Positions 8,815 to 14,738 of a stretch of 14,738 nucleotides of DNA are shown here, one piece after another; the first letter of the stretch is position 1; every line of letters begins with the position of its first letter. Position numbers and translations under genes: made by a program. Below the pieces are notes generated by a model, which was not told the origin of the DNA, searched no databases, and saw only the letters and a list, made by a program, of their open reading frames with translations. This DNA is from Larix sibirica (Eukaryota > Streptophyta > Pinopsida > Pinales > Pinaceae), in the NCBI GenBank assembly GCA_004151065.3, contig NWUY0300003283.1:15857-30594 (forward strand). Direction: 5' to 3'.

Positions 8815-9224
8815 TCTTTGCAATTGAATAGATACTTTAGAAAAGGATGCCAGTTATATGCAAATCATGTTCAAAAACAAGAAAAGTGTAAAATCCCAAG
8901 TTTAGAAGATTTCCCAGTATTGCAAGATTTTGTAGATGTATTTGAATAAATATTGATTTACGGCTAGAAGAATTAGTCCTAGGATTGCCACCGAAAAGAG
9001 ATATTGATTTCTCATTTGATCTTATGCTCGGAGATGCCTCAGTTTCCAAAGTTCCATACAGAATGAGTACACCTAAGTTAAAATATTTACAGGTGTAGCT
9101 CGAAGAATTACTGAAGAAAGGGTATAGACGCCCAAGTGTGTCTCCTTGGGGAGCACCAGTAATATTTGTTAAAAAGAAGGATGGAACCCTCAGCCTGTGC
9201 ATTGATTACTGGCAGGAAAATAAA
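8815..9224 (+). pseudogene. Protease-RT linker and truncated reverse transcriptase, copy A
   Basis: The linker frame stays open from 8815 to TAA 8947 and includes PSLEDFPVLQDFVDVFE, a typical Ty3/gypsy pre-RT segment. After a frameshift, RT resumes at 8964 with GLPPKRDIDFSFDL (8982-9023), [38 protein letters not shown] and CIDYWQENK, all hallmark N-terminal RT motifs. A TAG stop lies at 9096-9098. The frame stops dead at the N at 9225, exactly after a complete Lys codon. The catalytic YxDD region, RNase H, integrase and 3' LTR are all absent, so about 80 residues of an RT domain are present. Confidence 0.88.
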
Positions 9225-9225
9225 N
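9225..9225. other. Duplication junction marked by a single N
   Basis: Left of the N is RT coding sequence of copy A; right of it is the 12-bp array at the position equivalent to 3503. The only ambiguous base in more than 14 kb apart from position 160 falls exactly here, so the junction should be treated as unverified. Confidence 0.9.
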
Positions 9226-9427
9226 GCGCAAAATTGGGTGCAAACTCAATGTAAAACTAGTTGCAAAATTGGATGCAACATTGGATGTGAAATTGGGTGC
9301 AAAACAAGGCACAAAAAAGGATGTAAAAAAGGAAGCAAAAAAGATTCAATACTAGGCACAAAAAAAGATGCAATAAGGGTGCAAAAAATTGGGTACAAAA
9401 TTGAATGTAAAAAAGGATGTGAAAGTC
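9226..9427 (+). repeat. 12-bp minisatellite, truncated array in copy B
   Basis: About 17 units equivalent to 3503-3716. It lacks one 12-bp unit (around 3633-3644 in copy A) and differs at many positions, several of them C/T and G/A changes at CpG sites. The upstream two-thirds of the array seen in copy A is missing at the junction. Confidence 0.9.
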
Positions 9428-9531
9428 GGTACTTTACGAAATCATGCAATAGCACCAGGTTTAGCACTGGATTGTTCACCACAATTGGGAAAAAAATTAC
9501 GCTAAAATCCGATGCTAAGTTCAACACAAAT

Positions 9532-9550
9532 TCCAGTTTTTGTTGTAGTG
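9532..9550 (-). mobile_element. CACTA-type transposon terminus (copy B)
   Basis: Identical to the terminus at 3821-3839: CACTACAACAAAAACTGG on the minus strand, followed outward by TTC. It lies in the duplicated block, so it is not an independent insertion. The terminal bases are unchanged although neighbouring DNA differs by about 9%. Confidence 0.63.
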
Positions 9551-9824
9551 TTCCTTTGGCCCACAAGTGAGGGAATTTAATGTGTTAGATCAAGGGTTGC
9601 TTTTAGGCTCTAGTTGGGGTCATGAACTAAGTGGTGTTTGATTAACAGTGTGAATGTGTGTGCACAAATGGTGTGTGCAACAAGTAAATGAGATTGCAAG
9701 AAATTGTAAATGCTTATAAATAAATGTAGTGTAATGAAATACAAGATAATATTCAATACTAGACACTAGTGATGTTCTTTTTTGAAACAAAATATATGCT
9801 TTCTCTACCAAGTAATGGACCACT
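9551..9824. other. Flank between CACTA end and LTR (copy B)
   Basis: Counterpart of 3840-4098. It is 15 bp longer because of a duplicated GTGTGTGCA-like segment near 9657-9675. It ends in the same CCACT before the LTR. No polypurine tract is present, so LTR B is not the 3' LTR of element A. Confidence 0.6.
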
Positions 9825-10138
9825 TGTAATACCCCATGGTGTAAATTTGTAAATATGATGTAAAAGGCTAGAAGCCAGAAACAAATGTTCAGGATGACCA
9901 AGGCTATGTGAATATGTACATTTTGATATTAATATAAAATTTCTAATGGCTGCAGAGGAAGAAGAACAAAGAAGAGATGGTGGCTATGAATCCACAAGAG
10001 GGCAAGTGATCATGGACTTAGTCTTATTTCCCTAGCCTTGGCAATTTAAAAAAGTTCCAAAACCGTGATTAAGAGACATGCTTTGATTAAGCATTATTTA
10101 ATTATCTTAAGAAGGGATTAAGAGGGAGAAAGTGGTCA

Positions 10139-10157
10139 CATGTGGAAAAGCCACATG
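10139..10157. other. Inverted repeat in U3 of LTR B
   Basis: Same perfect CATGTGG/CCACATG stem as in LTR A, upstream of the TATA box. Confidence 0.5.
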
Positions 10158-10174
10158 GAAATCTAAACCATGCA

Positions 10175-10182
10175 TATAAAAG
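10175..10182 (+). promoter_or_regulatory. TATA box of LTR promoter, copy B
   Basis: TATAAAAG at the position equivalent to 4462-4469 in LTR A; the surroundings are identical. Confidence 0.55.
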
Positions 10183-11034
10183 TGATAATTCAATCTTGGG
10201 AGGGGTTCATAACTTGATGCATTACAACCATTCTAATTCATTCATCTTCCTTACCATCACCTTGGACTGCCATAGCTTGGTACCGTAACAAAGAACCAAG
10301 ATGTGATTGATGAATATGACTTATGCATGCCATTAAATCGGGTAGATTGGTGTGTGAGAGGAAACTGGCCTGCATCTTGTGCCCTGGAATCCCAATTCAG
10401 AGACTTCATGTCTAGCTTATGCTGGAGCACTATAAGGGAATAGGAGGTTGCCCAAGGAAATTTTAACTCAAAGAAGGGGTATTTTTCCTGGCATTGTGAA
10501 GGTTGATGGGGAAGGATAATTGAGGGTTGGGACAGCCGTGGAGGGGGTTTAGGAACCAGTGGGATGTATGAGAGACTCAACTGTATAGAGTGGGATTAAG
10601 GAAGAGCTTTTCCCTTGTAGATTTATAGCCCTATCTCGGGGGTTTCCTGTCAAAGTAAGATATGGATTGACAAATCCTATGGCTGGGAGGAACATCTTTC
10701 ACTTGCAGTCAGTTAGAGAATAATTGATTAAAAGATAAGTGTCTATCTGGATATAAATTCCATGGAATTAAATATGTGTTTACATGTTGTTTGATTTAAT
10801 GTTTTATGAATGTTTAAATGCATGGAATTGCTTGGCATGGTATGCTTGTTTCTTGATTGAATTGCTTGTAAATTAATAATGAATGCATGTGATGTTTTGG
10901 GCGACTATATTCCTTTATTTTCCGCTCTGAGCTTTTGAGAAAAATGAATTTGGATATGAATGATAAATTCATATATGAATCTGAGTACCCCGTGGTCTCA
11001 ATGGTTCAAAGAGGTGACTGGGTACGTTACAGAG

Positions 11035-11046
11035 TAGTATTAGAGC
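11035..11046 (+). other. Primer-binding site, initiator-Met type, copy B
   Basis: TAGTATTAGAGC, identical to copy A and with the same two mismatches to the initiator tRNA-Met complement. Confidence 0.78.
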
Positions 11047-12827
11047 TAGGTTTTCAGCACTGGGACTGTATGGGCTGAAATTTAGTTTTACAAGTAGATT
11101 TAGAGGATGCATACGAAGTGTTTGAAGAAATGTCTGAGAAAAATTGGGAAAAATCAATATGGATTCCTCCAAATGGTTTAATTCATAGCATTAATATGCA
11201 TATAAATGATTGAATTATGGCTTGGGTCATATGTAGAGAGCTGCCACAATAAGACTTTTAATGTTTAATTTGGTTCTGTGTAAATTGCGAAGAATTTACA
11301 GTTTGCATGTTAATTGTTTGACAAATTGTTTATATGAAATTTATGGTTTAAATTACTTAGATGTTATTATCTGGTTTAGTACAGGAGATGGTAAAATACA
11401 AAAATATATAATGGAATAGTTCGGGTATAAGAAAAGTTTGGAATCAAACCATGGACAAAGGAATTATTACAATTATGTTAACAGTCAGAAATTACTAGTT
11501 TTGTTATTGGATAGAAAAATGTTAGATTTGTTGATCGATGGACATAAAATTTCATAGTAAAAGGAAAATCCAGATGTAATCTCCTACTATCCAAGTGTTA
11601 AGATTGGGTAGACACTTGTTGATAAAAATATGTCGAGTGTAACCTTATTTATAACCTCATGGGTATAAAATTCAAAAATTAAGTGTCTATAAAAACTTCA
11701 AAATTTGGGGGAAATTTGATGTGGGTCCCACCCATGCCATGCAGGCGAAGGGTTGATGTGTAGGTGCCACATGGACATGGGAGTGTGACATGGACAAGCC
11801 ACATGGATACTGAGTACAAGTGGCAACATTGGAAGGGGTCATATGCGTGGGTGGCATTCACATAGGACAAGCATAAGTATGTTTATGCCACAGATGGCTA
11901 AGATTACATCTTGCATGTTTGAACTTTTAATATGAGCCATTCACGCAAAAGTAATGTGCCTAAGGTTTAATTTAAGGGGCATGTCTCCAACCACCCAGAT
12001 TGAGTAGGCAAGTTTCATCCGTGAGATATACATTATTCGTGCATCGGAAGGTAATTGGAGGTTAATGGAGGGGGTCCTCCCGCGAACGACCCAAATCAAT
12101 TGTGCAAGTTGGATCAGATAGATCTCACCATTCGCGCAAGGCAAGGTGCACGAAAAATAATAAAAGTACCCCTACCAGGAGCGGTGGAGATTTGATCATG
12201 CACGTTTGATCAAGAAATCATGACCATTCACATTGAAGAAGCTAATCGTACCTTATCCAAGAGGTAGTTGCACTAATGGTCGAGATTTAATTTGGGCCCG
12301 CGTGGAGATGAGATCATGACCATTCGTGCAAGTGATAGACCACATATGTAAAGGTTCCAGAAAAGAGGAATTATGTGATGGAAAATTGTCGATCGAAAAC
12401 CAATTATGGAAAAAGGTTTTTTGAGTTTAAAGGCGAGTACAGGAACATTATAAAATTTGGCAGAATTGTGGATTATAATTAGCTATAATTCTCAGCTCCA
12501 ATATCAAAATTACGCATGGCCATAGTGATTGGAATGCTTATCAGAAGGAGAATACAATTAAAAAGGATTTCATAATAAAGCAATACATATCCTTTGTCAG
12601 GAAATGAGCAGAAAGGGACATATAGGTCCTATTTGACAAAAATGTCAAATGGTGTTTTTCATAATTTGAAAATATATGGATATATATGTACATAGGTATG
12701 GAAATTATTATTGAATTTTAGAATTAAATTTTGTCTACCAAATGTAAGAACATGAACACATTGCAAATACAGTTTGGAATTAAATACAGTTACTGGACAA
12801 GTTTCTAGAAAAATATAGAATAGTAAA
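11047..12827 (+). other. Long untranslated leader of the element, copy B
   Basis: Same 1.78-kb leader as 5334-7114; the only difference seen is C instead of T at 12461. No gene is visible. Confidence 0.6.
11841..12343 (+). repeat. Degenerate ~96-bp tandem repeat in leader, copy B
   Basis: Identical to the repeat at 6128-6630. Landmark CCATTC-like starts lie at about 11937, 12032, 12128, 12224 and 12320. Confidence 0.7.
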
Positions 12828-13391
12828 ATGGAAGGAGAGCTTCCATATAGACATGAAGAAGATGTCAGAGGTCAGGATATCAATGCGGGGGAATGCAAAA
12901 ATGGAAAAAATGGGCATAGAGAAGATGTAAACCAACTAGAATTTGTGGAAACCGTGAGGAGTCTGAGGATGGAGGTACAAAGTTATAGGGAAGACAATGA
13001 GAGGATGTTGAGGGCCCGGGAACAACAAAATGAGTTGAACACTCAGTTGACGCAGAGTCTAAATATGTTACAAAGGAAAATAAAAATGGGATCAGCCTCA
13101 ATTGAAAAGGAAGAAGGAAGAGAAGGGTCAAGGAAGAGATCACATGATAAATCTAAACACTCTAAAAGTGCTACCAGGAGTTATAAGAGGCACTACTCAC
13201 CACACTACGTAGTCAGGAAGTCACAAATAACTGAGGGTTCTAGCAATAGCGCAAAAATGTCTCCATTTAAACATCATAAAATAAGGCATGTGAAAGATGG
13301 TCTACAAGGGGAACTTATAAATGTAAACCTCCCAAATTTGATGGTGAGAACAAAAAGGGAGAAGATGTTGAAGCTTGGTTGTTGGGGATGA
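12828..13391 (+). pseudogene. gag N-terminal fragment, coiled coil, copy B
   Basis: Identical in sequence to 7115-7678: a predicted coiled coil, then a basic stretch, then a frameshift at about 13280-13313 that separates it from the central Gag domain. The identical break in both copies shows it predates the duplication, or that both copies are one assembled consensus. Confidence 0.7.
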
Positions 13392-13582
13392 GAAAATATT
13401 TTCATCTACGTAATTATTCCTCTAACATGGAAACTAGGATTTCCATCTACAACTTAAAGGGAAAGGCTTCCAGTTGGTGGGACCAATTGGTTCAAGTTAA
13501 TCATATCAGTGAAAAGAGGATTTCATGGAGTCAATTCAAGAGGTTTAATTTGGGCCCGCGTGGAGTTAATTGGGAGGCATGA
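13280..13582 (+). pseudogene. gag central domain fragment, copy B
   Basis: Identical to 7567-7869, with the KPPKFDG and ASSWWDQ motifs. The leader-derived filler lies at 13543-13564, and the frame stops at 13580-13582. Confidence 0.8.
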
Positions 13583-13992
13583 GCATGGATGAGTATGAAA
13601 AGAAGTTTTTAGAACTGCTAAGATATGTTGGGTTTATGAAGGAGGAGAAGGTAAATATACAAAGGTTTTTAAGCGGTTTGCTTTTATTTTGCAGGCTTAA
13701 AATTCAGTATAATCAGCCAAAGACTCTGGAAGAGACAATTCAAAAAGACAAGCACATGTATGATTAGAACAAAGGAAGGGAAAGTTTTCAGAAATCTTGG
13801 AGAGATAAGAGGAAGGATAAGCAAGCTGAAAGGAACAAAGGATTCAAGCCATATTTCTTTTGGAACCAACATAACTCACATCAACAAAGTAATCCAACTC
13901 AAAATGGGCCGAGGATGACAGGATCTACTGGAAAAGGAACCAGGCAGCAAATAAAATGTTGGGACTGTGAAGGAGACCATAATTTTGTATAA
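13570..13992 (+). pseudogene. gag C-terminal fragment with damaged CCHC knuckle, copy B
   Basis: Identical to 7857-8279. MSMDEYEKKF starts the recognisable part. TAG lies at 13765-13767, and CWDCEGDH at 13957-13980 is followed by the same frameshift before the last cysteine. Confidence 0.82.
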
Positions 13993-14560
13993 AGATTGTC
14001 CACAAAGGGGAGACAGAATGGGAAATGTGCACAATTTACAACAAGTAGGTACTATGGAGGATGTAGGCAGAAACATTCCCATAATTTATGCACCCTTGGA
14101 CAATAGACAAGCAAATCATTAGTCCAACATGATTAAGGTTGAAGGTAAAATTGTCAATCAACCTATTGTTATTCTCATTGATTCAGGAGCAAGTCATAGT
14201 TATATTGATCCTAATTTAGTTGAAATATTTCAGCTAAAGAAAAGTAAGTAGAATAGATCATGGATGGTTCAATTGGATATTGGAACAAAAAGGAAGATTA
14301 ATGGGTTAGTAAAGGGTTTTCCATTGGATATGAATGGTATGAACACTTTTGTAGATTTGAACATAATGCCACTTGGTTCATATGATGTATTGATTGGGAT
14401 GGATTGGTTAGATGCACACCATGTGATATTAGATTGTCATAAAAAGTCATTTACTTGTTTTGATGAAGAAGGGAAGCAAAAGATAGTGCAAGGAATTCCA
14501 AGGCCTATCTCAATAAGAGAAATTTCATCATTGCAATTGAATAGATGCTTTAGAAAATGA
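13988..14560 (+). pseudogene. Aspartic protease fragment, copy B
   Basis: Same as 8275-8814 with the IDSGASHSYI catalytic motif (Asp codon at 14180-14182) and the YDVLIGMDWLDAHH block. The in-frame TAG stops at 14120 and 14249 are shared with copy A. Copy B reads TCA where copy A has TGA (14525-14527), so the frame continues through SSLQLNRCFRK to TGA at 14558-14560. Copy A is open at that last position (GGA at 8845). The two copies thus carry different stops in this patch. Confidence 0.87.
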
Positions 14561-14738
14561 TGTCATTTATGTGCAACTTATGTTCAAGAACCGGAAAAGT
14601 GTAAATTCCCAAGTTTAGAAGACTTCCCAGTATTTCAATATTTTGTAGATGTATTTGAAGAAATATTGATTTACAGCTAGAAGAATTAGTCCTAGGATTG
14701 CCACCGAAAAGAGATATTGATTTCTCATTTGATCTTAT
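14561..14738 (+). pseudogene. Protease-RT linker and start of reverse transcriptase, copy B (cut by window end)
   Basis: The linker continues in the protease frame with PSLEDFPVFQYFVDVFEEI; copy B keeps GAA (14660) where copy A has the TAA stop at 8947. RT then resumes in a shifted frame from 14677, with GLPPKRDIDFSFDL at 14695-14736. The window ends two codons later than FSF, before any catalytic motif. Whether this copy continues into full RT, RNase H, integrase and a 3' LTR cannot be seen. That continuation would decide whether copy B is the parent element. Confidence 0.83.

Larger units (their letters stand above)
3503..9224 (+). repeat. Direct duplication, copy A (complete unit, ~5.7 kb)
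   Basis: This block is repeated from 9226 to the window end. It contains the last part of the 12-bp array, a CACTA-like end, 259 bp of flank, an LTR, leader, gag, protease and part of RT. The offset is 5711 bp at 3851, 5726 bp at the LTR start and a constant 5713 bp from 4176 onward. Net indels are one 12-bp repeat unit, +15 bp in the flank and -13 bp in the LTR of copy B. Positions 4176-8812 match copy B except at 4719 (G/A) and 6748 (T/C), while the left flank differs by roughly 9%. Confidence 0.97.
9825..11031 (+). mobile_element. 5' LTR of Ty3/gypsy element, copy B
   Basis: TGTAATACCCC start and ACGTTACA end, 1207 bp. Compared with LTR A it lacks 12 bp, consistent with deletion between CCCCA direct repeats near the left end, and one further base. 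From 9889 on it is identical to LTR A except at 10432. It is followed by its own primer site, leader and gag, so it is a second 5' LTR. Comparing it with LTR A would date the duplication, not an insertion, because the two are not a 5'/3' pair. Confidence 0.82.
9226..14738 (+). repeat. Direct duplication, copy B (runs off the window)
   Basis: Second copy of the 3503-9224 block, with the same order and orientation. It ends at the window edge, equivalent to 9025 in copy A, so its right end is unknown. From 9889 to 14525 only two differences from copy A were found (10432 and 12461). From 14526 to about 14672 there are about 18 differences in roughly 150 bp; the last ~65 bp are identical again. 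Confidence 0.97.

Noticed and set aside
9166-9570. 134-codon plus-strand frame spanning the N
   Set aside because: It runs out of frame through RT, across the ambiguous base and then through the 12-bp array and CACTA end. It is a chance fusion.
9825-11031. LTR B as the 3' LTR of the element that starts with LTR A
   Set aside because: No polypurine tract precedes it. It is followed by its own primer site and gag, and the DNA before it matches the DNA upstream of LTR A, not the 3' end of an element.

Overview
The window is repeat-rich, AT-rich plant nuclear DNA. The evidence is a degraded Ty3/gypsy LTR retrotransposon with a TGTAATACCCC-type LTR start and an initiator-Met-type primer site, plus a CACTA-type DNA-transposon end. 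I see no intact host gene, no tRNA or rRNA gene, and nothing bacterial. Species cannot be read from the sequence; a large, repeat-laden land-plant genome fits.

Layout. Positions 1-3165 are AT-rich and non-coding, with a degenerate ~30-bp tandem repeat (182-384), a GC-richer island (about 1220-1990), TA runs and a 46-bp tandem duplication (2475-2566). Positions 3166-3716 are a minisatellite of about 46 head-to-tail 12-bp units. It ends 104 bp before a CACTA-like terminus (to 3839). After 259 bp of flank, an LTR (4099-5318) starts a gypsy element: PBS, a 1.8-kb leader holding degenerate ~96-bp repeats, broken gag, broken aspartic protease, and the first part of reverse transcriptase. This copy stops in the middle of RT at a single N (9225).

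From 9226 the same order restarts: minisatellite tail, CACTA end, flank, LTR, leader, gag, protease, RT. It runs to the window end. The window therefore holds a ~5.7-kb direct duplication whose unit includes sequence upstream of the LTR. It is neither two independent insertions nor a 5'/3' LTR pair.

The two copies are strikingly mosaic. About 4.64 kb (4176-8812 versus 9889-14525) differs at only two positions that I found. The left side differs by roughly 9%, and a ~150-bp patch at the right differs by roughly 12%. The N sits exactly at the junction, so an assembly artefact (one repeat consensus used twice) is a leading explanation beside recent duplication or gene conversion.

No reading frame can make a full Gag or Pol: frameshifts and stops break both copies, mostly in the same places. 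The element is dead or at best non-autonomous. I found no convincing new functional system. The most unusual signals are the mosaic duplication, the 12-bp array tied to a CACTA end, and a piece of the element's leader embedded in its own gag.
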